A DNA stretch of 64,000 nt from Glycine soja (Eukaryota; Streptophyta; Magnoliopsida; Fabales; Fabaceae). The stretch's first letter is position 1. Every line of letters starts with the position of its first letter. Below are positions 1-11,834 of the stretch, piece by piece. Under the pieces are notes generated by a model that did not search any database, was not told the DNA's origin, and saw nothing but the letters and a program-made list of their open reading frames with translations. A program made the translations under genes and the position numbers. The stretch is taken from NCBI RefSeq assembly GCF_004193775.1, contig NC_041003.1:23056877-23120876 (forward strand). Direction: 5' to 3'.

Positions 1-461
1 CGCTTGCGTTCATCCTTAAGTACCTGCAAGTAATAAACAACCAGGTATGGCCAATCTTGGCCGCATCATTACCCTACCTTGACTGGTTTCTGCCATTCAT
101 GTTTTGTCTTCACTCCAGAAGGTAGCCCAAGGTGATCCTGCCCCTGTTTTACCACAACAATATACATGCGTATGCGTATGCGTATGCATAATGTTTTCAA
201 ACGCAGAAAATTTAGGGAAAGTTGGTTCAGGTTCAATTCTAATTAACGCTTGGGGGATCCCATGAACTGAGCGGAAGGGCTCAGGCGATCACAAATCAAC
301 GCAAGGTGTGAAACTAACGTGAGGACTAAAAGCCTCAAATCCATGTTCATTTCTTTGAAAGATCGTAACAAGAGAACAACGGACCGGAAATCCCCGGGGG
401 GAAACCTAGAAAACGCATAAAGATAGAGAACATGCAGCGACATCCTTAATTGCCCCAGCTT
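1..461 (-). other. Start of Ogre 1 3' UTR
   Basis: This lies after the integrase end and shows no coding sequence I trust. It holds a short ATGCGT hexanucleotide run at 166-189. By comparison with Ogre 2 and 3, a long non-coding 3' UTR would continue beyond the left edge of the window. Confidence 0.6.
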
Positions 462-1100
462 CTAAGCATAATATTGTTTGACGACATCAGAGTTCACGGG
501 TGAAGGTAGCTCTTCGCCATCCATGTTGGTAAGCACCAAGCTCCTCCGGAAAAAGCCCTCTTCACGACAAAAGGCCCTTCGTAGTTCGGGGCCCATTTCC
601 CTCGATGGTCCTTGACAGCATGGGACATTTTCTTTAGCACAAGGTCTCCCTCATGGAACTTGCGTAAGCGTACTTTCTTGTCGAATGCACTCTTCATTCT
701 TTGCTGGTATAAGCGCCCATGACTCATGGCCGTTAAGCGCTTACCCTCAACGAGGTTGAGCTGATCGTAGCGTGTTTGAGCCCACTCTGATTCCTTTAAC
801 CCGGATTCTGCCAAATCCTTAATGACGGGACTTCTACCTCAAACGGTAACACCGCCTCCATCCCATATACCAATGAGAATGGCGTTGCCCCAGTTGACGT
901 TCGCACTGAAGTCCGGTAACCGTGTAACGCGAATGGGAGCATCTCGTGCCAATCCTTGTATGACACGGTCATCTTTTGGATAATCTTTTTGATATTCTTA
1001 TTGGCTGCTTCCACGGCTCCATTCATCTTTGGCCGGTAGGGCGTGGAATTGTGATGCTGGATTTTAAACTCCTCGCACATTTCTGCCATCATCTTATTAT
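462..1100 (-). pseudogene. Ogre 1 integrase, C-terminal half, frameshifted
   Basis: This continues the integrase of the pol ORF after its reading frame breaks near 1140. The 796-1092 segment carries the rest of the catalytic core, including the glutamate of the DD35E triad in a GAVEAANK context. The 494-814 segment is the C-terminal region, with the GPFVV strand typical of gypsy integrases. The frame changes near 1140, near 825 and near 520. Each change fits the loss of one base in or next to a short run of identical bases. If unbroken, the protein would end at about 462. The breaks should abolish integrase in this copy unless they are sequence errors. Confidence 0.85.
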
Positions 1101-3906
1101 TCAGGTTGGTGCCGTTGTCCGTGATAATCTTCTTGGCAAACCATATCGGCAGATGATCTCCTTCTTAATGAACCTGACCACCACATTCCTCGTGACATTG
1201 GTATATGAAGCCGCCTCGACCCACTTGGTGAAATAATCTATTGCTACAAGGATGAAGCGATGACCATTCGAGGCCTTGGGCTCAATGGCCCCAATGACAT
1301 CTATTCCCCACATGGAGAAAGGCCAAGGGGCGGACATGACATTCAGAGGATGAGGTGGGGCATTGACATTATCCGCGAATGCTTGACATTTGTGGCACTT
1401 CCTTACATGGACACAACAATCACTTTCCATGGTAAGCCAGTAATAACCTGCTCTTAAGATCTTCCTGGCCATAGCATGCCCGTTGGCGTGCGTTCCAAAC
1501 GAGCCCTCATGGACTTCCTCGATCATGTGATTTGCCTCCTTGGCATTCACACACCGCAGGAGTGTCATGTCGTGATTTCTCTTATACAGCGTGCCTCCGC
1601 TCATGAAGAAACCGGCTGCCAACCTCCTCAATGTCCTTTTATCGTTGTCGGCAATCTCTGGCGGGTATTCTTTGCTTTCGACATATCGCTTGATGTCGTA
1701 ATACCAGGGCTTTCCGTCCCGTTCCTCTTCCACTTGGCAACAATGTGCGGGTTTGCCACGACACTGAAATTCAATGTAGGGTAGGTCCCTGTGCGGTGTT
1801 AGCTGGAACATAGATGCCAACGTAGCAAGTGCATCCGCCATTTGATTTTCCTCGCGGGGAACATGATGGAAGGAGATCTCATCGAAAGTCTCAGCCAACT
1901 CCTTGATGTAGGCTTTGAAGGGTATCAGCTTGGGATCTCTAGTTTCCCATTCTCCTCTCAGCTGATGGATTACCAACGCTGAGTCGCCGTACACCTTGAG
2001 TAGTTTGACATCGGAGTCAATTGCTGCCTGGACGGCTAGGGCACATGCTTCATATTCGGCCATGTTGTTGGTGCAGTCGAATCCTAGCCTGGCTGTGAAA
2101 GGTACACATTGATTGTCCGGAGAGATCAACACTGCCCCAACGCCATGACCTAGAATGTTTGACGCTCCGTCAAACCATACAGTCCATTTGTCCCGATCTT
2201 CGTCCAACTTTTCCTCGAACAAGGCCATGATGTCCTCATCCGGGAATTCCGGATGCATGGGCTGGTAGTCGTTAAGAGGCTGTTGAGCCAAATAATCTGC
2301 CAAAGCGCTTCCTTTTATCGCCTTTTGGGTGACGTAGACTATATCAAACTCAGATAGCAAGACTTGCCACCGGGCGATTCGTCCTGTGAGAGCTGGCTTT
2401 TCAAAGATGTACTTAACTGGGTCCATTTTGGATATCAACCAGGTAGTATGGCTCAGCATGTACTGCCTTAAGCGATGGGATGCCCATACCAAAGCACAAC
2501 ACGTTCTTTCGAGCAAGGAGTAATTCATCTCGCAGGTCGTGAACTTCTTACTTAGGTAGTAAACAGCGCGCTCTTTCTTCCCGGATTCGTCATGTTGCCC
2601 CAGCATACACCCCATTGACTCGTCCAAGATTGTCATGTACAAAATGAGGGGCCTTCCAGGTACTGGTGGCATAAGTACGGGAGGATTCATTAGGCACTTT
2701 TTGATTCTTCCAAAAGCCTCTTGGCAATCCTCATTCCACCGATCAGTTTGGTTTTTGCGCAAGAGTTTAAACAACGGCTCACAAATGGCTGTGAGCTGCG
2801 ATATGAATCTGGCAATATAATTCAAGCGCCCCAGGAAACCTCGGACTTGCCTCTCTGTACGGGGTTCTGGCATCTCAAGGATAGCCTTCACTTTTTCGGG
2901 GTCTACCTCTATCCCTTTCTGGCTTACAACGAAACCAAGCAATTTCCCTGATTTGACCCCAAAGGTACACTTAGCGGGGTTCAACCTTAATTGATATTTC
3001 TTAAGCCTTTCGAACAACTTCCGCAGGTTGACAAGGTGTTCTTCCTCAGAGTTAGATTTAGCAATTATGTCGTCCACGTAGACCTTGATTTCTTGATGCA
3101 TCATATCATGGAACAAAGCTACCATGGCCCGTTGATAAGTTGCCCCGGCATTCTTGAGTCCAAAGGACATCACCTTGTAACAGAACGTTCCCCACAGGGT
3201 GACGAAGGTAGTCTTTTCCATATCCTCGGGCGCCATCTTTATCTGATTGTAACCAGAGAAACCATCCATGAAGGAAAATAAAGCAAAATTGGCCGTGTTA
3301 TCTACGAGGATGTCGATGTGTGGTAACGGAAAATTGTCCTTGGGACTGGCCCGATTCAGGTCCCGGTAATCTACATACATTCGTACTTTCCCACCCTTTT
3401 TAGGAACTGGTACGATGTTGGCAACCCATTCTGGATACCGAGCGACGGCCAGAAATCCAGCGTCAAACTGCTTCTTCACTTCTTCTTTTATCTTCAAGGA
3501 CGTTTCGGGTTTCATCCTCCTCAATTTCTGTTTTACTGGGGAACACCCGGGATTTAGAGGCAATCGGTGCTGCACAATGTCAGAACTCAAACCGGGCATA
3601 TCTTGGTATGACCAAGCAAAGATGTCTTGGTAGTCTTTTAGCAGGGTTATTAATTCTTCACGGATAGGTGCGGTAATGCCTGCACCTATCTTTACTTCCC
3701 TCTTTCCACTGCCAATTCCTAAGTATACTAGCTCTGTTTCTTCTTGATGAGGCCCCATTTCTTGGTCCTCATGGGCGACCATTCTTTCTAGTTCCGAAGG
3801 AAGTCCCACATCCTCATCTCCTTCATCTTCCGTTTGGTTCATTTCTTGCTCGAAGTTGATAGACGGGTCCCAGGTATTAGTACCCTCGGGGGACTCGTCA
3901 TCGAAT
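1101..3906 (-). CDS. pol: Ogre 1 pol: reverse transcriptase, RNase H, second RNase H, integrase N-terminus (exon 2)
   Basis: This encodes the replication enzymes of the element. Counted from the first methionine (3842), RT spans about residues 130-310 with the catalytic YVDD at 255-258 and an upstream aspartate in FMDGFSGY. The gypsy RNase H follows at about 395-515. A second RNase H at about 552-680 has D, E, D, D positions in WFDGA, MAEYEA, VYGDS and MADALA; such an archaeal-type extra RNase H is known in the Tat/Ogre lineage. The integrase HHCC finger is at about 778-819 and the first core aspartate is in WGIDVIG. Upstream of 3842 the frame stays open to a splice acceptor at 3907, so I start the exon at 3906. 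The ORF ends early at 1101 because of a frameshift. Confidence 0.92.
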
Positions 3907-4084
3907 CTGCCGTTTTAGAAAAAGAAGTAAACATGCAAATGAATGAGAATGGGTAGAGACTAGGAACAGATGAAGAAAGATCCTTGTATTATAAATTCAA
4001 AAACAAAAGACACAAAGCCTTAACAAAATGAAAACTCTAAAGCCTAGGCCCAACTATAGAGCTTTTAAAACCGTAAAGGTTTAC
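3907..4084 (-). other. Predicted intron joining gag-pro to pol
   Basis: On the minus strand a GTAAAC donor starts at 4084, one codon before the gag-pro stop. A GGCAG acceptor ends at 3907 after a pyrimidine-rich stretch. Removing these 178 nt joins exon 1 (ending two bases into a codon) to exon 2 in the pol frame, with no stop between the junction and the pol methionine at 3842. Ogre elements are known to splice an intron at this place. The donor and acceptor are read from the sequence; use of the intron is inferred. Confidence 0.8.
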
Positions 4085-7000
4085 ATTATGCTCGTTGCGT
4101 AAATGCCGGGGCGTTCCTCCACTCGCCAATTTCCCAGCTGGAAATCAGGAGGGCATGGTCGGACCAAATCCAGAGTTCTTGGAACATCATCTTCACATAT
4201 CGCGACCACTTGACCTTCGTCTCCCAGACCCGCACTTATAAAGCTTCTACTTATGTGGCAGGGCGGGTTTCCTTCACTTTCTTGTTTCCAACGCGAGCTC
4301 TGACCACTGTTCTTCCTTCCCGCGATGCTTCTTTTCATGTCCGCCTGAGTGGGCTTATATCCTAAACCATACTTCCCACGATTCCCTTGGGTTTTTATCA
4401 GACTAGTTATGCCGTCATTGTCTTTGCCTAAACCCATCCCGGGTTCATAACCGTTCCCCAACATAACTCGGGCCATCATTACCGCCGCCTCGGACAGACA
4501 AGGTTGCCCAAAGAGGGAGTCCACGGAGGAAATGCTGACCACCTCAAAAGACTGGAAAGCGGTTTCTAACGATTCTTCTGCGGCTTCCACATAAGGCATG
4601 GAGGATGGGCAGCTTACCAAGATATCTTCCTCGCCTGACACGATGACCAAGTGCCCCTCCACTACGAATTTCAGCTTTTGGTGGAGTGTAGAAGGCACAA
4701 CACCCACTGAGTGGATCCACGGGCGCCCCAACAGGCAACTGTAGGGTGGGTTAATGTCCATTATCTGGAAAGTGACTTGACAGGTGTGAGGGCCTATCTG
4801 TACAGGGAGATCGATCTCTCCCCTAACCTCTCGACGAGTGCCGTCGAAGGCCCGAACCACCATTGAACTTGGTTTTAAATGGGAAGCATCGAATGGTAAC
4901 TTGTCCAAAGTGCTCTTAGGCATCACGTTTAAACTGGAACCATTATCGATGAGCACCTTGGCCACGATATGGTCCATACACTTGACTGATACGTGTAAAG
5001 CCTTATTATGCCCTCTCCCCTCGGCGGGGATTTCTTCTTCGGCGAAGGCAAGATAGTTGTTGGCAGTGATATTGTTGACCAGCCCTCCGAAACCTTCTAC
5101 CGAAATATCTTGGGCCACGTGAGCCTCGTTCAGCACTTTTACTAGCAGAGCCCGATGAGGCTCGGAGCTCATAAGTAACTCTAGCAGCGAGACCCTAGCC
5201 GGGGTTTTGTTGAGCTGTTCGATAACCTTGAATTCGCTCTGCTGAATTATCCGAAGGAACTCGCTGGCTTCCTCTAGCGACACCTCCTTTTTACCATCCC
5301 TTTTCTCTGGGGGCCCCTTTGCTGGAATATCTTTATTCGAAGCGTGGGGTGCTTCGCCATCTTGTTCCTCCACCGCCTTTCCTTTTCCCTTGACGTCGGC
5401 GGGTTGGACCGGTAGGTCCGGAGGTGCGAACACACGACCACTACGGGTCACACCACTCAGTCCCGTGATATTCGTTACTTTAGCCGACAGCGAGCTGACG
5501 TCTGTGACTTCTTCTTCCTTCTTCTCCGGAGGTGTATATCTCCACGGGACCGCGTGACTATTCTGGTACGGGAAAGGAACAGGTTTGACCATTAAGGGAT
5601 GCCCGGGCTTTTGCGAGGCTGCATTTTTAGTGAAGTAGATCACCAAGGGTTTGGGCTTCGCAACACCACTCCCCTCCGTAGATTGCATGCATATATGCTG
5701 CTCTTCTTTTCCTTCAATGCCGACTTCTAGTCGACCCTGGTCTATCATCCGTTGTAACAATTCCTCTACTTCCAAACACGTCTCCATGTCATGCATCTCG
5801 CCGGGATGTAGCAGACAGGAGTCCTCCTTACACCCACTATGGGGAATTACACCTCCCTTTTGTAGGGCCTCAAAGATAAACCTCCTAGGGGTTGCCACAT
5901 CTCTCAACGGTTTAGACCTGTGGGGCCTATCGGATCCAACTGCATTAACTGCTCCCCCTCCATGATTGGCGAGCGGATTGGTCCTCACATTGGGCCGATC
6001 CTCTTGGAAAGTCAGCCATCCGGCATCCATTAGATGTTGGACCTTGTATTTAAGGGCCAAGCATTTTTCGATGGAATGCCCCGGGGCACCCCCATGGTAC
6101 TTGCAAGTTGCATTAGGGTCATACCACTTCGGGAAAGGGGGTTCGAAGACCCTTCCGGGAGTTACCACGGCCAAATGATTGGCGATGAGGGATGGTAGAA
6201 GATCTTCGTACGTCATTGGGAGCGGGGTGAATTCCGGCAACGGTCTCGGAGGGAAGTTCCTTGTCGTGTTGGAATTACCGGCCGGTCGAGTCGCGTTCGG
6301 AGTTGGAACTTGGGGAGCTTCCCTCTGGGTGGGTGCCTTAGGCTGCACGGGTGTTGAGCTAGAGGCGTTCCCAGCATGAGCCGAGAAGCTTGGGTGATGT
6401 TGCGCGTACTGATGGGTACCATGAGGTGTTTGCTGGGGTTTGACCCATGCGGGTGTTGAAGAGACGGCATGGGCATCTCCTTCCTTCCTTTTTGCCCCTG
6501 TTGCCCCGATTCTTTTGGCGTTCACGTTTGTGGAGGAAACGTAATCAAACTTTCCTCTCTTCAATCCCACCTCGATTCTTTCCCCGGCAAACACCAGATC
6601 CGCAAAGCTGGACGGCATGTAACCCACTAGCTTCTCATAGTAGAACACTGGCAGAGTGTCTACCATCATGGTGATCATCTCTCTCTCAACCATGGGAGGA
6701 GCTACTTGTGCCGCCAAATCCCTCCATCGCTGCGCATATTCTTTAAAGGTTTCACCCTCTTTCTTGAACATATTCTGCAGTTGAGTACGGTCCGGAGCCA
6801 TATCAGAATTGTACTGATACTGCCTTAGGAAGGCGGTAATCAGATCCTTCCAAGTACGGATACGGGAAGCTTCCAAATTAGTGTACCACACTACCGCAGC
6901 TCCGGCCAAGCTATCCTGAAAGAAGTGTATCAACAGCTTTTCATCTTTAGAATGGGCGCCCATCTTACGGCAGTACATTTTGAGGTGGTTTTTGGGACAA

Positions 7001-7686
7001 GTCGTCCCTTTATACTTGTCGAAGTCCGGCACTTTGAACTTCGGGGGAATAACAACATCGGGTACTAAGCAAAGATCCGTCATGTCTGCAAACGGATAGT
7101 CCCCAAATCCTTCCACAGCCCTCAATCTTTCCTCAAGGAGATCGAGCTTCCTCCTTTCTTCAGTTGCCGGGGGCGGCCCTTCCATAGACAAAACTATTGG
7201 CGATGCTGCGATGTTGGGTTGGGGCAACGTGCCTGGTGCCGGCCCTTCGGGGATCGGGGGATAAAACTCGACATCCCTCCGAGCATAATCTTGAGGGTCT
7301 TTATGGACTTCGTCGGGCTGCTGAGGAGGCTCTTTTTCATGGACGGGAGAAGCAATGTGGCCCGCATCTTCTTGCAAGATGGGTGGTGAATAGTTGGGCG
7401 GCAATCCATAAGGGTAAGCCGCTCGGTTGTATCCCAGGTGAGGGCTGCCATCGTGCCCCAGTGTGTCCCTTCCCCGTCCTACTATGTTTGAGGGAGGATG
7501 GTGCGTAGTTGCCAAGGGAGTCGGGTCTGCTTCGGCAGCCGAACTGACAGCGGCGGCAGTGGCCGCGTTCTTCTCCATGAGCTGTTTCATACCTAACATG
7601 GCCTCCATCATGGAGGCCATTTGTTCTTTCAGAGCCGACATGTCGGCTTTCATCTGTTCCTGCGTCTCCTCTTGATCACCCATCAT
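4085..7686 (-). CDS. gag-pro: Ogre 1 gag-protease polyprotein (exon 1)
   Basis: This makes the capsid protein and aspartic protease. I chose the methionine at 7686 because the same start, followed by a Gly-Asp/Glu-rich stretch, is shared by the gag copies at 27114 and 61406; the open frame reaches 7851. From that start the retrotransposon gag domain lies at about residues 215-330. A zinc-knuckle-like CKYHGGAPGHSIEKC is near 534 (C-x2-H-x5-H-x4-C spacing, not the classic CCHC). The protease active site LIDNGSS is near 912. A G-patch-like glycine-rich stretch follows protease near 1070-1110. Unspliced, the frame ends at 4081. There are no internal stops in about 1200 codons. Confidence 0.92.
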
Positions 7687-7920
7687 TCTAGATTTGGATC
7701 TGGTGCGATAGGGATCCCTTGCGGCGCGTTTAGTTATGGTGTTTTCCCTAAAAAACCAAGCGTGAGGAGTGGGTAAAAAAAGAAAATGCATGCCAGAGAT
7801 GAGATGTAGGAGTGATTTGATTTGCACAAGTTTTTTTTGGAGTAGGAACATGGGACCAACTCATTTTATTTCAAAAAGGAAGTCATATCTAGTCAAGGTC
7901 TAAGAGACCATACAAGTTTC
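7687..7920 (-). other. Spacer between Ogre 1 ORF1 and gag
   Basis: This non-coding spacer separates the ORF1 stop from the gag start. It includes an open stretch in the gag frame whose last part (an Arg-rich segment just before the gag methionine) is also present before gag in Ogre 2 and Ogre 4. Gag may therefore start further upstream than I propose. Confidence 0.45.
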
Positions 7921-9786
7921 CTAACGATTTCTAATTATGTGGGCCATTAAGTCTATCATATGCTGACAATAGCCGAGAAGCCCATGAATCTCTTCGGGGG
8001 TGGAGTAGGTGTCTGCCATCGCCTTGGCCTTGGCTAACAATCGGGGAAGTTCTTGACTCCCGTTCAAGGTAAGAGCAAACCGATCCATCCACATGGTTGC
8101 CTCTTGGTGTAAAGAGTCGATCATCCTTCCTCTAGCCTCTTTTTCCGCATATACTTGGGCATACTCATCCGCGATTCTATGCTCGTGGGCCGTGGCTAGA
8201 CCCAACTCTTCTTCGTACTTGGCGATGATAGCTAACATGTTGGTCTCTGTCTCGCATAAACGCTGAGACAAGCTTCTTTTGGACCTTGAACAAGCAATCA
8301 ACTCCTCTTTCAGAACCATGCTATGTGCTCGCGACTGGTCCCTTTCTTCCCTTCGCAACTTGAGTTCGCTATTGCTACCCCATAGAGCTCCGCGAAATTT
8401 GTTCCGGCCATACTCTTCCTTGCGAGCCCTCTTGGTCTCTCGTTCAAGGGCCCTTGCGGTAATTGCATTCTCTTCCCGTAACCCGGCACACTCCTTCCGA
8501 ACGTGGGTAGCAGCCAACTTGAACTTCTCCTTGGCGAGTTTTGCCTTTCCTAACTCGCTTTTGAGAGCTTGGACTTCCTCGTCCTCTTCCGGTGCTTCAA
8601 AATTCTCTTCGCTGACGACTTTTAACTTGGCGAGCCAATCTAAACCTCGTATGCGAACTTTCAGCCATTCTTGGTACCCACCAATGATGCCATTACGAAT
8701 GCCTCTAAGCTCTTGATCTTTCCTTAACGGGGTTTCCCATGCTTTATGGATTCTTTGTATAGTCTTGGAATTTTGTGCGCCGAGATCCCTCATAAGGAAA
8801 GGAGACATGCTTTCTTCCGTCGGTGCTCCCCTCATGGGGTACCCTAGTTGTCTTATAGCGAGCGTGGGATTGTAATTAATACAACCCCTCGTTCCTACCA
8901 GCGGAATGTTTGGGTATCTTCCACATGAGAAAAGGACTCCTTCCTTTCCTTCCTTCCATAGGGGGAACCAACTGATTGTTCTACCTCCTATCCCGGCCAA
9001 GAGCTGGTCCCAATCCATTCTCCTCTTTTCAGTGCACGAGCGATGACTCAGGAGCGGACATGGATGTCTTGTGTCTTGTTGGAACAAGTGTGAAACCAAC
9101 CAAACACAGAGGGCGGGTAAGCAACAGATGATCCGTGCGCTACTCTTCTCGCACCTTCGGTCAAATGTGTCAAATAGATCTGCCAAGACAGCTACCACCG
9201 GACTTTCCTTACTATGGTGGTAGGCAAGGAAAGCGTCGATTGCTGCTAGGTCTATCAAACCATCCATGTTTGGAAAGAGGACGACCCCAAAAATTATTAA
9301 AGCTAACACATCCATAAACGGGACCCAGTCTCCTTGATTGGCCATACCCCTCGCCTTGTCTTCTAGGTACTTCTGTGGTAGGCCCGCTATGCCGTTCCGA
9401 GTCTGTTTTATGCGGTCCAAACCTCTGGCTGAATCCTTGACCACAGTTGCAATTCTGCTCAAAGAGGGGAGACACCCGGAGGAAAGATATGGTTTCCTTC
9501 CCCCGAGAGGACATCCTAGAATTTCCTCAAATTCTTCGATGGTTGGTACTAATTGGAAGTCCCCGAATGTGAAGCATCTCAAGGGCTGGTCGTAGTATTG
9601 GGTAAGTGATGCAATGGCTTCTATGGACACCTCTGCTATGGTCAATTCTAAGATTTTTCCGTAAGTCTTGCGGAAGGATTGCATTTGGAGGGGTTCCATC
9701 AACCGCCCTAATTCCTTGATGCTGGTGGTATCTGGGCTTTTGACCTTGACTTGGTAGAACCTCTTGCCGGTTTGATTTGTTCCCAT
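7921..9786 (-). CDS. Ogre 1 ORF1, protein of unknown function with C-terminal coiled coil
   Basis: The product is about 621 residues and is the extra ORF that lies before gag in Ogre elements; its function is not known. I prefer the methionine at 9786 over 9822 because the Met-Gly start is also used in the Ogre 2 copy (24081). The N-terminal 380 residues look globular, with a conserved block around YYDQPLRCFTFGDFQL and LGCPLGGRKPY. Residues about 400-560 are rich in Glu, Lys and Ala in heptad-like spacing and probably form a coiled coil. The C-terminal end (from HQEATMW on) is also strongly conserved with Ogre 2. There are no internal stops. A structural or gag-accessory role is only a guess. 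Confidence 0.88.
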   Translation of the reverse strand: MGTNQTGKRFYQVKVKSPDTTSIKELGRLMEPLQMQSFRKTYGKILELTIAEVSIEAIASLTQYYDQPLRCFTFGDFQLVPTIEEFEEILGCPLGGRKPYLSSGCLPSLSRIATVVKDSARGLDRIKQTRNGIAGLPQKYLEDKARGMANQGDWVPFMDVLALIIFGVVLFPNMDGLIDLAAIDAFLAYHHSKESPVVAVLADLFDTFDRRCEKSSARIICCLPALCVWLVSHLFQQDTRHPCPLLSHRSCTEKRRMDWDQLLAGIGGRTISWFPLWKEGKEGVLFSCGRYPNIPLVGTRGCINYNPTLAIRQLGYPMRGAPTEESMSPFLMRDLGAQNSKTIQRIHKAWETPLRKDQELRGIRNGIIGGYQEWLKVRIRGLDWLAKLKVVSEENFEAPEEDEEVQALKSELGKAKLAKEKFKLAATHVRKECAGLREENAITARALERETKRARKEEYGRNKFRGALWGSNSELKLRREERDQSRAHSMVLKEELIACSRSKRSLSQRLCETETNMLAIIAKYEEELGLATAHEHRIADEYAQVYAEKEARGRMIDSLHQEATMWMDRFALTLNGSQELPRLLAKAKAMADTYSTPEEIHGLLGYCQHMIDLMAHIIRNR

Positions 9787-10630
9787 GCTTACTAAAGTGA
9801 GATAAAAGCTGGTGCAAATCAAAACTCCGATATCTCATGGGTGGAATGGATGAATGCATGATGGAATGCATATGACACAGATGCAATCTAGGAATGCGGG
9901 GGTCCGGGGAATTTGTCCCCTTCCTAGATACGACGTCTAGGGGTAGCAAAAATGCCCCAACGCATGTTTTTAAGAAGGCGACACGGACCCTCCGTTGGTT
10001 TGTTTACAGTAGGGATCAAGACAGAACCCATATGCAATGCCTATGCAAAAGACACAATGCAAGAATGTACACAGTATGACAATATTTACCGAACATAAAC
10101 AAAAGGGTATATGATACTCATGCATGGCAGTGTGAAAAATGGCACGCAGCGTGTTTGCTTCGTGCCCCTATTTAAGGGACCTATAAGGGAGAGAACTAAC
10201 TAGGCTTTTAGCAATAATCCCCAAGGTAGTTATATCTCTCTTGATGGTTTCTAGAGGTATCATCCCCTTTGAAGAACATATTGTAGCAGTAGGGACTACT
10301 AGCAACAATAGGTTTTCAAAGAGAAAAGCTCTAGATGAGGGTTCACTGTAATCAAGCAAGTCGGAGACCTAGCATGATCACAGATTCACCTCCACTCCTC
10401 ATGCTCCCATGAACCCGGGTATAGGGCCCTTTTTCACTCACAGTGTGTGCAAATAGTGTTGGTGTTTGTGTGCATCAAATGAATAAATATTTACTTCATG
10501 CATACATTTAAAACGCACTAAAAGCAACAAAGAGTTTATATACACAAGAACATAATGAAAGGAAACCAACAAAGGGGTAAATCATGGTAAAACATTGCAC
10601 AAAATTAAATGGCCTAACTCTCTAAAAAAA
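9787..10630 (-). other. Ogre 1 untranslated leader
   Basis: About 840 bp lie between the primer binding site and ORF1. Long stretches are close to the leaders of Ogre 2 (23228-24080) and Ogre 4 (59758-60370). A stretch near 9890-10010 carries the direct-repeat block that flanks ORF1 in these elements. I see no ATG-initiated ORF that I would call a gene. Confidence 0.7.
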
Positions 10631-10651
10631 GTCCCCAGTGGAGTCGCCAAC
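10631..10651 (-). promoter_or_regulatory. Primer binding site of Ogre 1
   Basis: The minus strand reads TGGCGACTCCACTGGGGA just inside the 5' LTR. This is the primer site type used by Ogre elements and described as complementary to an arginine tRNA. The same sequence follows the LTR ending at 23206, and a degenerate form follows the LTR ending at 59736. Confidence 0.88.
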
Positions 10652-11798
10652 TGTCGCAACCTACCCTTCGGCGGGAGGGCGACGCGTGACTCGCGGGATG
10701 CGTGTTCCACGAAAGGAATACGCGCGGAGTCGCCACCAACGTTTATTTGAGGAAAACGTCGGAAAAACCGGAAAAGACGAGATCTACGAACTTTTTAGTG
10801 AAAGGTTCGGGAGTTGTATTTACGCACGGGGAAGGTATTAGCACCCCACACGCCCGTCCCAAAGGACGGCAGCCTTTAATCGAAGGTGCAAACATGACTT
10901 TGATTTTTTTGTTCCCTTTTATGTTCTTATATCCTTTATACCCTTTTTATATATTTTTTTTCCTTTTTGTGGTCGACAAGGGTGTTTCCCTTTGCTCCTA
11001 CGTATTCCTCAATTTGGGATGAGAAAATCAGACCTACGTAGTTCTTTCTTATCAAATGATTCTTTTTTACTTAAGTGGTGATCATTTTAAGGCGTTGGAC
11101 CTTAAAAATGATCCATTTTACTTAGTGAGAAATTGAAATGACAAACTTCAAAAGCCTATTTTTGTGGACGAGCTTGACTAGGCGAGTTGATTTTAGCCTT
11201 AGTTTTACTTTAGTTATTAATCAATTCGGTTAAGAATGAGAAATCCCAAAGAGAAAACGTCCGATTGATTTTCCGCTTTATTTTACTAAAAGATGTCTTT
11301 TTGATTATTATATTATTTTTTACCTCTTTTTGATTTCCAACGTGGTTACGGCATGACCGAACGGTCGGAATTTATTTTAACCGAAGCTAATGGATAATAC
11401 AATTCAAACGTTCGGTGGAAATTTATTTTATTTTTAAGTTAAGCGAGAAACGACTTAAGTAAAATGGCTTAAGCACGTCAACAGGGGGTATAAAAAGTAA
11501 ACAAAACGAGAATCAAAATGCACGAAACACAATGTGGACCACTACGGGTACATAGAATGAATCGAAAAGCTTGGTTCGAGGCACTTACCCGTTGAAGATC
11601 GAAGAACGATGAAGAACGAATGAAGAACGTCGAAGAACGGTTCAAACCTTTGCGAGATTCCTCACGGAAAACGTTACGGAAACGTTTCGGAAGCGCTTCG
11701 GCTTAGATTTTCTTCACGGAAACGATTTTTCCAAGCAAATTCGAAAGAGAGAGAAGTGCCTAAGGGGCTGGGATCCCTTCCTTCTTCATTTCCTCCCC

Positions 11799-11806
11799 TA
11801 TTTATA
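11799..11806 (-). promoter_or_regulatory. TATA box of Ogre 1 LTR
   Basis: TATAAATA on the minus strand sits inside an inverted repeat (CCCCTATTT before, AAATAGGGG after). The same box is found in the other Ogre LTRs. Confidence 0.75.
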
Positions 11807-11834
11807 GCAAAATAGGGGAGGTGGTTGCCGCCCA

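Noticed and set aside
10168..10359. 63-residue ORF in the leader, also at 23507-23698 and 59989-60201
   Set aside because: The frame opens at TTG, with no ATG before it, and the leader is conserved as nucleotide sequence. Similarity of the peptides is explained by that.
10631..10651. tRNA gene
   Set aside because: Only the 3' end of an arginine-type tRNA is complemented, as expected for a primer binding site. No cloverleaf is present.
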